Shown: piece after piece, positions 1 through 7,564 of the stretch
Layout: each line of letters begins with the position of its first letter
Position numbering within the stretch: the first letter of the stretch is position 1
Source: Solirubrobacter phytolaccae
GTDB taxonomy: Bacteria > Actinomycetota > Thermoleophilia > Solirubrobacterales > Solirubrobacteraceae
DNA: 36,306 nucleotides
Assembly (NCBI RefSeq): GCF_027587195.1
Contig: NZ_JAPDDP010000076.1
Location: forward strand, 1 to 36,306
Direction of reading: 5' to 3'
Position numbers and translations under genes: made by a program
The notes under the pieces: model-generated
Told to the model about the DNA's origin: nothing
Seen by the model: the letters and a program-made list of their open reading frames with translations, nothing else
The model's database searches: none

Positions 1-337
1 GGGCGGCGCGGCGCAGTGAGGGCGCGCGGGCGGCGCGGCGCAACACGTGCGCGGCCCGTCAGGCGCGGCGCGGCGAGCGAGCGCAAAGGCCCGCGCCCGG
101 GCACGAGTGGCGGAGCCACCTTGACCAGCCCATCAGCGGAGCGGAACGCGGTTGTCAACCCCGAGTCCGAAGGACCGGCCGAAGGCCGCCGCGAAGCGGT
201 CGCGTTGACAACCGCGGGCCGCGGAGCTAGCCGTAACCGTCGGCGCGCGGAGCCTGTCGCATGGACGAGCACCGCCCGCGGGACGAGCCGTGACCGTCGG
301 CGCGCGGAGCCGTCGCAAGGCTGCCGCGCGGCCGAGG
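1..337. other. No convincing gene; GC-rich repetitive stretch
   Basis: Open frames on both strands here encode Arg/Pro/Ala-rich strings with no recognisable motif, which is what very GC-rich DNA gives by chance. Short repeats are visible: a 15-base GGCGGCGCGG-type unit at 1-15 recurs at 28-42, and a 26-base unit at 229-254 recurs at 286-311 with one difference. No terminator with a T-run is apparent downstream of the DUF58 gene that ends at 338. The left neighbour's gene end may lie outside the window. Confidence 0.6.
229..311. repeat. Two-copy direct repeat, 57-bp period
   Basis: Bases 229-254 and 286-311 are 26-base copies differing at one position (A or G at the seventh base). Both contain the core CCGTCGGCGCGCGGAGCC. 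They lie in sequence with no supported gene just downstream of the DUF58 stop. Function unknown. Confidence 0.6.
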
Positions 338-1438
338 TCACGCTGCTCCCTCTAAGGCCGCGACCGCGGCGCCCCCGGAGTGGCGCCCTGCCGGGTACCC
401 GTAACACCCGGCGACTTCGAGGATCGGCCGCCGCGCGCCCATCTGGCCGGGCACGATCATCAGGCACCCACCCGGCGTGCGGCCCAGCCCGCGCGGCGCG
501 CGGTCGACCACACGCGCGGCAACGTAGATCACGAGCCCGCGGCGGTTCTGCGCCGTTGCCAAAGACGGCCCGATGTCCTCGCCCAGCAGCGCCAGTCGCA
601 CGTGCAGGGGCGGCCAGGTGGCCATGTCGGGCTCGATCACGGCGGCGCGGCGGTCGCCGGGTAGCAGCAGCGAGCAGCCGGTCTTCTTCGCGAAGTAGAC
701 GGCCAGCGAGGCGGCGGCGCGGACGGCGGCGTCCAGGTCCTCGGGCGCGGCGGGCGCGCGTGGGTCGAGGATCACGATCGGGCGCGAGTCGGCCTCGGAG
801 ATGAGCTTGCGCTCCATCAGGCCGGCGCCGCGGGCGAACGACTGCCAGTGGATGCGGGAGGCGGGTGAGCCTTCGCGCCATGGGCGGAGGCCGTCGATCT
901 CGGTCTCGGCGGCCGCGAGCAGGGAGGCGCGGGCGTGCGCCGGGGTCGCGTCTCCCCCGCCCGCGGTGATGCTGACCGGGAAGATCCGCGGCAGCACGAG
1001 CACCTCGTCGGTGGCGGGGCCGGTGATCACGCGCTGGGCGAGCCCGAACGGGTCGCGCAGCACCAGAGCGGGAGGAGGCAGCTTGCGCCGGCCACGGCGG
1101 CCGAACGTCACCTCGATGCGCACGCGCGCCTGGCGACGCGCGGCGGGCAGCCGCAGCGGCTCGGGCAGCAGCGGCTCGTCGATCCAACCCGGCGGCAGCG
1201 GGAAGCGGCCCGCTTTGGCCATCAGCTTGACCTGCAGCGGCTGATCCTCGATCACGGACCGCACGCCGATCTCGCGCGTGAGCTTCGCGCCCATCGAGCC
1301 GACGCCGATCCAGAGCAACGCGCCCGCCCCCAACAGCAGCAGCGCGGCGCCCGTCACGTAGAGAGGCTCGGCGTCGAAGGTGCCCGCGACGATCAGCAGG
1401 ATCGCCCCGAGCGCCGCGCAACCGAGCGCCGACCGCAT
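338..1438 (-). CDS. DUF58 domain protein
   Basis: This 366-residue protein begins with two hydrophobic segments (about residues 5-20 and 27-48), then a soluble part with the DUF58 signature: LRPWREGSPASRIHW followed by a basic ARG..LMERKL stretch. DUF58 proteins are usually encoded next to a MoxR AAA+ ATPase and are thought to be membrane-anchored partners with a von Willebrand A-like fold; their substrate is generally unknown. The start is the ATG at 1438-1436, which shares its A with the TGA stop of the MoxR gene (TGATG), so translation is probably coupled. An upstream in-frame extension inside the MoxR gene is a shadow and was discarded. The usual third partners (transglutaminase-like or VWA proteins) are not visible, although the region to the left is outside the window. 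Confidence 0.88.
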   Translation of the reverse strand: MRSALGCAALGAILLIVAGTFDAEPLYVTGAALLLLGAGALLWIGVGSMGAKLTREIGVRSVIEDQPLQVKLMAKAGRFPLPPGWIDEPLLPEPLRLPAARRQARVRIEVTFGRRGRRKLPPPALVLRDPFGLAQRVITGPATDEVLVLPRIFPVSITAGGGDATPAHARASLLAAAETEIDGLRPWREGSPASRIHWQSFARGAGLMERKLISEADSRPIVILDPRAPAAPEDLDAAVRAAASLAVYFAKKTGCSLLLPGDRRAAVIEPDMATWPPLHVRLALLGEDIGPSLATAQNRRGLVIYVAARVVDRAPRGLGRTPGGCLMIVPGQMGARRPILEVAGCYGYPAGRHSGGAAVAALEGAA

Positions 1439-2412
1439 CAGAGTGCGGGGACGGCGGCGATCGCGTCCCGGATGATCTCCGAGCGCTGCACGCCGGCGGC
1501 CTCCGGGGCGAGCATGATCCGGTGCGAGAGCACCGCGTCGGCCAGCGCCTGGACGTCGTCCGGGAGCGCGTGGTCGCGCCCGTGCACCAGCGCGCGCGCC
1601 TTCGCGGCGCGCAGCAGCATCAGGCCGGCACGCGGGGACGCGCCGAGCTCGGTGCGCTCGTCGTCGCGGGTGCGGCGCAGCAGGGTGACGATGTACTCGC
1701 GCAGCGCACGGGACGCGTGGACGCGGTGCGCGGTCTCGACGGCCTCGACGATCTCGGCCCGGTCGGCGACCGGCTCCAGGTCCATCACCTTGTCGTGCGA
1801 CTCGTGCCCCATCAGCATCCCGGCCTCTTCGGCCGCAGTCGGATAGCCCAGGGACAGCCGGACCATGAAGCGATCCACCTGCGCCTCGGGCAGCGGGTAC
1901 GTGCCCTCGTACTCGACCGGGTTCTGCGTGGCGAAGACGAGGAACGGGCGCGCCAGCTCGTGCGAGGTCGCCTCGACCGTGACCTGGCGCTCCTGCATGC
2001 ACTCGAGCAGGCCGGACTGCGTCTTCGGCGATGCGCGGTTGACCTCGTCCACGAGCACGACGTTGGCGAAGATCGGGCCGGGCCGGAACTCGAAGCGCGA
2101 CTCGCGTTGGTTGTAGATCTGGGTGCCGATGATGTCCGCCGGCAGCAGGTCGGCCGTGCACTGCACGCGCGCGAACTGGCAGTCGATCGAGCGCGAGAGC
2201 GCCCGCGCCAGCGCGGTCTTGCCGACGCCCGGGTAGTCCTCGACCAGGATGTGCCCCTCGCTGAGCATCGTCACCGTGAGGTGCTCGAGGACCTCGTCAC
2301 GGACCTGGACCGCCTTGCGGATGTTGTCCGTGATGCGGCGCGCGATCGATACCGCGGTGTCGATCTCTGCCTGCGCCAAGCGCTCGGGGACGGCTTCCTC
2401 GAGGGGTTCCAT
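1438..2412 (-). CDS. MoxR-family AAA+ ATPase
   Basis: A 324-residue AAA_3/MoxR ATPase. The Walker A motif is at residues 60-67 (YPGVGKTA), Walker B at about 118-123 (VVLVDE, followed by VNRASPK), and sensor-like ATQNPVEYEGTYPLPEAQ follows, which is characteristic of MoxR proteins. The family acts as chaperone-like ATPases that mature or remodel partner complexes, often with DUF58/VWA proteins. The ATG at 2412 directly abuts the TGA of coaBC (2415-2413) with no gap, and the gene's own stop overlaps the DUF58 start by one base. The layout therefore implies coaBC, moxR and DUF58 are cotranscribed and translationally coupled. The physiological substrate cannot be read from the sequence. Confidence 0.92.
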   Translation of the reverse strand: MEPLEEAVPERLAQAEIDTAVSIARRITDNIRKAVQVRDEVLEHLTVTMLSEGHILVEDYPGVGKTALARALSRSIDCQFARVQCTADLLPADIIGTQIYNQRESRFEFRPGPIFANVVLVDEVNRASPKTQSGLLECMQERQVTVEATSHELARPFLVFATQNPVEYEGTYPLPEAQVDRFMVRLSLGYPTAAEEAGMLMGHESHDKVMDLEPVADRAEIVEAVETAHRVHASRALREYIVTLLRRTRDDERTELGASPRAGLMLLRAAKARALVHGRDHALPDDVQALADAVLSHRIMLAPEAAGVQRSEIIRDAIAAVPAL

Positions 2413-3666
2413 TCAGCGGACCTTTGTGTCGTTTGATGAAGAGCGGCTCAAGACGGAATCCAAGATGGCGGCCGCGACCGCACCTTTGGACGTCTTGGGG
2501 ACGTGGTGCTCACCGTCGGCCGTGACGATCCACACCTCGTTGTCGGTGGCGTCGAAACCGATGCCGGCACCGCTCACGTCATTCACGACGACGGCATCCA
2601 ATTTCTTGCGCTCGAGCTTGCCGCGGCCGTATTCGAGCGCGCCGGCGCCGTGCTCGGCGGCGAACCCGACGAGCGTCTGGCCGGGCCGGCGGCGATCGGC
2701 GAGCGTGGAGAGCACGTCCGTAGTACGGACGAGCCGCAGGTTCAGTTCCTCGCCCGTCTGATCCTTCTTGAGCTTGCCGCCGTGGGCCTCCTCCGGCCGG
2801 TAGTCGGCGACGGCGGCGGCCATGATCAGCAGGTCGCACGCGTCGAAGCGCTCGGAACAGGCCTCGGCGAGCTCGGCGGCGGTCACCACGTCCACATACT
2901 CGACGCCCGCGGCGCGCGGGAGCGACACGTTGGCGGCCACGACGGTGACCTTGGCGCCGCGCCGCTTGGCCTCCTCGGCGAGCGCGAACCCCATCCGCCC
3001 GGAGGAGCGGTTGCCGATGAAGCGCACCGCGTCGATCGGCTCGCGTGTGCCGCCGGCGGTGATCAGCACGCGCAGCCCGTCCAGCGCGCCGCCGCCCGAC
3101 AGCACGCCCTCGACCGCCGCGAGCAGCTCGACCGGCTCCGGCAGCCGCCCCACGCCGAACTCCCCGGGCGAGCCCAGAGGTCCGACCCCGGGCTCGAGCA
3201 CGGTCACCCCGCGCGAGCGCAGCGTCGCGAGGTTCGCCTGCGTCGCGGGATGCTCGTACATCGCGTTGTTCATCGCCGGCGCGACGATCAGCGGGCGCCG
3301 GCAGGCCAACGCGGCCGCGGTCAGCAGATTGTCCGCGAGCCCGTTCGCCAGCTTGGCGAGCGTCTCGGCGGTGGCGGGCGCGATCAGGTACGCGTCCGCG
3401 TGCTCGACGAGCGCGAGGTGCGAGAGCGGCGCGTGCTCGGGCAGCGGGTCACCCGGGAAGACGCCCCGCAACGGGTCCGGCTCCCATTCGGTGACGAGCA
3501 CGGGCGCGCCCGTGATGCCGGCGAACGAGGCCGGGCCGACGAAGCGCGTGGCGGCTTCGGTCTGCACCACGCGCACGCTGTGGCCGGCCTTCAGGGCCAG
3601 CCGCGTGAACTCGAGTGACTTGTAGGCCGCGATCCCGCCGCACACACCAAGGAGGATGCGCGGCAT
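2413..3666 (-). CDS. coaBC: Bifunctional phosphopantothenoylcysteine decarboxylase / phosphopantothenate-cysteine ligase
   Basis: A 417-residue fusion enzyme of coenzyme A synthesis. It ligates cysteine to 4'-phosphopantothenate (CoaB, CTP-dependent) and decarboxylates the product to 4'-phosphopantetheine (CoaC, FMN). The N-terminal flavodomain shows GVCGGIAAYKS near residue 8, the likely catalytic His83 (APLSHLALVEHAD) and PAMNNAMY at 130-137. The C-terminal CoaB half shows ITAGGTREPIDAVRFIGNRS (residues 202-221), the KLKK motif at 298-301 and DAVVVNDVS. Length is typical of the family. The ATG at 3666 lies 9 nt after the rpoZ stop. The stop abuts the MoxR start with no spacer. The rpoZ-coaBC adjacency is standard in actinobacteria. 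Confidence 0.96.
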   Translation of the reverse strand: MPRILLGVCGGIAAYKSLEFTRLALKAGHSVRVVQTEAATRFVGPASFAGITGAPVLVTEWEPDPLRGVFPGDPLPEHAPLSHLALVEHADAYLIAPATAETLAKLANGLADNLLTAAALACRRPLIVAPAMNNAMYEHPATQANLATLRSRGVTVLEPGVGPLGSPGEFGVGRLPEPVELLAAVEGVLSGGGALDGLRVLITAGGTREPIDAVRFIGNRSSGRMGFALAEEAKRRGAKVTVVAANVSLPRAAGVEYVDVVTAAELAEACSERFDACDLLIMAAAVADYRPEEAHGGKLKKDQTGEELNLRLVRTTDVLSTLADRRRPGQTLVGFAAEHGAGALEYGRGKLERKKLDAVVVNDVSGAGIGFDATDNEVWIVTADGEHHVPKTSKGAVAAAILDSVLSRSSSNDTKVR

Positions 3667-3675
3667 GCGAATCGA

Positions 3676-3903
3676 CTAGCGGTAGCGGTACGCGACCTTG
3701 CCGGTCGCGACTTCCTCGAGCGCGATCGTCAGGTAGTTCTTCGACGCGGTGTCCACCATCGGGGGCGGGAACTCCTCGAACGTGCCCTCACCCAGGTTGT
3801 GGTAGTACGAGTTGATCTGCCGCGCGCGCTTGGCGGCGACGATCACGCTCGCGTACGGGGAGTCGACATGCTCGAGAAGGCGGTCTACGCGCGGAGAAAT
3901 CAC
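3676..3903 (-). CDS. rpoZ: DNA-directed RNA polymerase omega subunit
   Basis: A 75-residue omega subunit, which helps assemble the beta' subunit into core RNA polymerase. The sequence ISPRVDRLLEHVDSPYASVIV and the AAKRARQINSYY block are typical of actinobacterial omega, and the C-terminal half (NYLTIALEEVATGKVAYR) matches the family end. The start is GTG at 3903-3901, with only a G-run immediately upstream and no well-spaced ribosome binding site. Its first 36 bases are also coding, on the other strand, for the start of the first propeller gene (3868). Its promoter must therefore lie within that gene. It is followed after 9 nt by coaBC. Confidence 0.93.
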   Translation of the reverse strand: MISPRVDRLLEHVDSPYASVIVAAKRARQINSYYHNLGEGTFEEFPPPMVDTASKNYLTIALEEVATGKVAYRYR

Positions 3904-5121
3904 ACCCCCATTCTAGCTGGGCTGATTCTCCTGATGTGCAGCACTTCCGCGCACGCCGCGGATGTGCTGCGTGTGGGGCTCCGCGAGGACGCCCACGGCC
4001 TGCTCGCCGGGCCGGATGGCGGCGCCTACGTGCAGGTCGATCGCGCGACGGGCAAGACCGACGTCGCGCGCGTGCTCCCGGACGGGCGGATCGTGCTCGC
4101 CCGCGGGTACGACTTCCTGCACGGTGGCGCGCTGGGCGCCGACGGCGGCGCCTGGTACGGGGTGAGCGACCGGTTGCGCGCGCTGCGGGTCGACCCCGCC
4201 GGCGCCGCGCACGTGCAGCTCCTGACGGAGCCCGGCTTCGTGGCCCCGCTGACGAGCGGCGCCGACGGCACCGTGTGGGCGACGACCGGTGACGAGCAGC
4301 GGTTCGCGACGATGGCGCCCGACGGTCGCGTGACGGAGGTGCCGAGCGGCCACGACGCGATCTGCGACGCCCCCGCGTTCCAGCCCTTCGCGATGACCCG
4401 CGCCGCGGACGGCGCGATCTGGGCCACGGGTGGCTGCCGGCGCGTGACGCGCAACGCCGTGGCCTACGAGCTGGCGGCTTCGGGCGAGGACGTCGCGCCC
4501 GATCCGACCGGCGGCGTGTGGGTGCGCCTGTTCGGCCCCGTGCCCGGGATCGTCAGCCACATCACCGCGGACGGGCAGCTCGTCGACGTCGAGCTGCCGC
4601 GTGCCCTCGGCTCGCCGGACGACATCGCCGCCGCGCCCGACGGCAGCGCGTGGCTCACGTTCGGCCGCTGCACGCTCGCGCGGGTGACCGTCGACGGCCG
4701 CGTCGGCGTCGTCGCGAGCCCGATCCCCGCGCGGGAGGTCGCCTTCGACGGCACCGGGACCGTGTGGCTGGCGAACCGCGCGCGCGTGACCCGTGGGCTG
4801 GAGGGAACCTGCGACGGGTCCGCTCCACGCGTGCGCGTGCCCAAGCGGATCTCGTTGGGCGCGCTGCGCCGCGGGATCCCGGTCACCGTGGCCGGCCGGG
4901 CGCAGGTCACCGCCTACACGAGCGCGAACGTCAAGCGCCAGGGCTTCAGCCCCACGCCGACCATCCGCACGCTGGCGCGGGGCGGCACGTTCCGCGCACG
5001 GGTCCAGCTCTACGAACGTCGCCAGGTCAAGGCCGGCACGCGGATCTTCGTCGTCGTCGCGGTCACCGACGACGAAGGCAATGAGCGCAGCTCGGAATTC
5101 CGGGTACGTGTCACCCGGTGA
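3868..5121 (+). CDS. Secreted beta-propeller protein (streptogramin-lyase-like), paralog 1
   Basis: About 417 residues. The ATG at 3868 is chosen because GGGGAG (3857-3862) sits 5 nt upstream and because it gives a credible signal peptide: basic ARR, a hydrophobic ILAGLILLM core and a probable AHA cleavage site. The mature part repeats PDGxxW-type blades (ADGTVWAT, ADGAIWAT, PDGSAWLT) as in Vgb/NHL-type propellers, then a beta-rich C-terminal domain of about 100 residues ending with DDEGNERSS. Exactly four cysteines occur after the signal peptide (AICDA, GGCRR, GRCTL, GTCDG). It is the first of four tandem paralogs, with a GTGA overlap to the next. The start overlaps the 5' end of rpoZ on the other strand. 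Lyase activity is not implied; ligand and role are unknown. Confidence 0.85.
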   Translation: MLEKAVYARRNHTPILAGLILLMCSTSAHAADVLRVGLREDAHGLLAGPDGGAYVQVDRATGKTDVARVLPDGRIVLARGYDFLHGGALGADGGAWYGVSDRLRALRVDPAGAAHVQLLTEPGFVAPLTSGADGTVWATTGDEQRFATMAPDGRVTEVPSGHDAICDAPAFQPFAMTRAADGAIWATGGCRRVTRNAVAYELAASGEDVAPDPTGGVWVRLFGPVPGIVSHITADGQLVDVELPRALGSPDDIAAAPDGSAWLTFGRCTLARVTVDGRVGVVASPIPAREVAFDGTGTVWLANRARVTRGLEGTCDGSAPRVRVPKRISLGALRRGIPVTVAGRAQVTAYTSANVKRQGFSPTPTIRTLARGGTFRARVQLYERRQVKAGTRIFVVVAVTDDEGNERSSEFRVRVTR

Positions 5122-6347
5122 GAGCCCTCTGCACGATCATCTTCGCCTTAGCGCTTGCCGCGCCCGCCCACGCCGCCGACAGCCTGCGCGTCGGCATCAA
5201 GAGCAGCGTCAACGCCGTGGTTCCCGGGCCGGACGGCGGCGCGTGGGTCGCCGTCAGCGCCTATCCGACCTCGCGCGTCGTGCGGATCGCGCCGGACGGC
5301 CGGCTGCGCTCCACGCCGCTCGACTACCTCAGCCTGGGCAACGGCGGCGTGTTCGGCCCGGACGGGCAGGCCTGGTTCCTCGGCGGGACCGGGATCACCC
5401 GCGTGGACGCCGCGGGGAGCGCGAGCAACATCCCGATGGACAGGGTCTTCGCCTCCGCGTTCGCGACCGGCGCCGACGGGACCGTCTGGGTGAGCGGCGA
5501 GACGGTCCGGCGCGTCGCCGTCGACGGGACGGTCACCTCGACGCCGCTGGCGGTTCCGGGCTGCGCGAAGTTCCGAGCCAGTGCGATCACGCGGGCCGCG
5601 GACGGCGCGATGTGGCTCGCCGACCCCCAGTGCGGGTTCGTGCGGGTCGCGTCGGGCGCCGCGCCGGTGGTCGTGGCGAATCCGCGGCTGGACGCGACCA
5701 AGCTCGTCGCCGACCTCCAGGGCGGCGTCTGGTTCTTCAGCTACGACGGGCCTGGCGGGCACATCGACGCGGCCGGTCGCGTGACGCCGCTCGAGCGGCT
5801 CCGCGCGTACGACGTCGCGGTCGCGGCGGACGGCAGCGCGTACTTCGCCACCGGCAAGTGCTTCCTCGAGCGCGTGAGCCCGGCCGGAGCGATGACGCGC
5901 GTGCCCACGGCCGTGCCGAGCTGGCACGTCGCCTTCGACCCGGCGGGCGGGCTGTGGCTCGCCAGCGCCGCGCGCGTCCAGCACACCACGCTCGGCGCGC
6001 CCGCCGGCGGGTGCGATGACAAGCCGCCGGTCGTCCGGATCACCCCCGACCCGAGCAAGCCCGTCAGCCTCGCGACGCTCCGTCGTCAGCGCGGCTTCAA
6101 GCTCACCGTGCGCGAGGCCTTCGCGATCGAGGGCGTGTTGATCGACAGCGACGCGGACGACAGCATCGGCAGGGTCAACAAGGCCGTCTCCGGGCGGCGC
6201 GGCGGGACGCTGCGCCTGCCGATGAGCGCGCGGGCAATCCGCCGGGTCGGCCAGCGCTCCGGACAGCGGATCGTGCTGGACGCCGGTTTCCGTGACCGCG
6301 AAGGCAACTTCGCGACCGTCACCTACGAGCTGCGGGCCCGGCGATGA
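5118..6347 (+). CDS. Secreted beta-propeller protein, paralog 2
   Basis: This 409-residue protein starts at the GTG of a GTGA overlap with paralog 1, so translation is probably coupled. A clear signal peptide (RALCTIIFALALAAPAHA) is followed by propeller blades with repeated PDG..W/ADG..W motifs (GPDGGAWVAV, GPDGQAWFLG, ADGAMWLAD). The four mature cysteines are at PGCAK, PQCGF, GKCFL and GGCDD, in the same order and context as in the other three paralogs. The C-terminal beta domain opens with VSLATLRRQRGFKLTVRE and closes with DREGNFATV. It is closest in layout to paralog 3. Family-level knowledge supports a propeller fold; the extracellular role is unknown. Confidence 0.87.
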   Translation: MRALCTIIFALALAAPAHAADSLRVGIKSSVNAVVPGPDGGAWVAVSAYPTSRVVRIAPDGRLRSTPLDYLSLGNGGVFGPDGQAWFLGGTGITRVDAAGSASNIPMDRVFASAFATGADGTVWVSGETVRRVAVDGTVTSTPLAVPGCAKFRASAITRAADGAMWLADPQCGFVRVASGAAPVVVANPRLDATKLVADLQGGVWFFSYDGPGGHIDAAGRVTPLERLRAYDVAVAADGSAYFATGKCFLERVSPAGAMTRVPTAVPSWHVAFDPAGGLWLASAARVQHTTLGAPAGGCDDKPPVVRITPDPSKPVSLATLRRQRGFKLTVREAFAIEGVLIDSDADDSIGRVNKAVSGRRGGTLRLPMSARAIRRVGQRSGQRIVLDAGFRDREGNFATVTYELRARR

Positions 6348-7564
6348 GGGCGCTCGCGACCATGGTCGCCGTCCTGGCGCTCGCCGCGCCGGCGCAGGCG
6401 CAGGACGTCTTCCGGCTCCCGCTCGGCCACAGCCTCGACACGCTCGTCGCGACCCCGGACGGTGGCGTGTGGGGCAGCGTGTGGACCCGGGACAGCGTGG
6501 AGATCCGCCGCGTGACGCCGGACGGAGCCGTCCGCATCACACCCGCGCTCCCGCCGCTCAACGACCTCGTGCTCGGTCCCGACGGGTTGCCCTGGCTGCT
6601 GAGTGGCGGCTCGATCGAACGGGTCGACGCGGCGGGGACGCTCGGCACGGTCGCCGAGAACGCGTTCGCCGGCGCGCTCGCCGTCGGCCCGGACGGCACG
6701 GGCTGGATGCAGACGCAGGAGGACCAGATCCAGCGCATCACGCCCGACGGCACGATCACCTCGGACGACGTCGCCGTGCCGGGTTGCAGGTTCTTCCGCG
6801 TGAAGACCCTGGCGCGGGCGAGCGACGGTGCGATGTGGTTCTTCGCGAGCGGGTGTGGCGTCGTCCGCTGGCCGGTGGGCGGCGCTCCCGCGGTGATCCA
6901 CCAGTCGGCCGTGTACATCGAGCAGCTCGTGCCCGACGGCGCCGGTGGCATGTGGTTCAGCTCGCCCTACGCCCCCGGCGGCGGCCACTTCGACGTCACC
7001 GGGCAGCTGACCAGGCTCCGCGGCCTCGAACGCGCGTATGACGTCGCCGTCGCCCCGGACGGCAGCGCGTGGTTCACGACCGGCCGCTGCCGGCTCGCGC
7101 GCGCCAACGCCGACCGCACCGTCACGCTGATGCCGACTGCGATCCCGGCCCGGCAGCTCGAGTTCGCGCCCGATGGCGGGATCTGGCTGGGCAGCGGCGC
7201 CCGGCTGCAGCGCACCACGCTCGGCGCCTCGGCCCCGGGCTGCGACTCGACGCCCCCGAAGGTCACGATCGCGCCGAAGCCGCAGGCCCGCGTCAGCCTC
7301 GCCGCGCTGCGCCGGCACCGCGGCTTCACGATCACCGTCCGCGAGCCGTTCGCGGTCCAGGCGTGGCTCATCGACGGCGACGAAGGACCGTTCGCACGCG
7401 CCTACCACGCCGGGAAGGCGGGGACCGTGCGCCTGAAGGTCAGTCCTGCCAAACTGCGCCAGCTGATGCGACGTAAACATCCCGTGGTGGGCCTGCAGCT
7501 CGAGCTCCGCGACCGCGAAGGCAACTCTGTCGACTACGAGCAGCAGGTCCGGCTGACCCGATGA
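6344..7564 (+). CDS. Secreted beta-propeller protein, paralog 3
   Basis: A 406-residue protein that begins in an ATGA overlap with paralog 2. The signal peptide RALATMVAVLALAAPAQAQ is followed by blades such as TPDGGVWGS, GPDGTGWMQ, SDGAMWFFA and PDGSAWFTT. The four cysteines of the mature chain (PGCRF, SGCGV, GRCRL, PGCDS) match paralogs 1, 2 and 4. The C-terminal domain starts VSLAALRRHRGFTITVRE, almost the same as in paralog 2, and ends with DREGNSVDY, suggesting a recent duplication within the cassette. It may be anchored only by secretion; no membrane segment or LPXTG-like motif follows the signal peptide. Confidence 0.87.
   Translation: MRALATMVAVLALAAPAQAQDVFRLPLGHSLDTLVATPDGGVWGSVWTRDSVEIRRVTPDGAVRITPALPPLNDLVLGPDGLPWLLSGGSIERVDAAGTLGTVAENAFAGALAVGPDGTGWMQTQEDQIQRITPDGTITSDDVAVPGCRFFRVKTLARASDGAMWFFASGCGVVRWPVGGAPAVIHQSAVYIEQLVPDGAGGMWFSSPYAPGGGHFDVTGQLTRLRGLERAYDVAVAPDGSAWFTTGRCRLARANADRTVTLMPTAIPARQLEFAPDGGIWLGSGARLQRTTLGASAPGCDSTPPKVTIAPKPQARVSLAALRRHRGFTITVREPFAVQAWLIDGDEGPFARAYHAGKAGTVRLKVSPAKLRQLMRRKHPVVGLQLELRDREGNSVDYEQQVRLTR

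Noticed and set aside
16-804. A 262-codon plus-strand open frame at the left edge
   Set aside because: It is Arg/Pro/Ser-rich, lacks motifs, and runs antisense through the real DUF58 gene.
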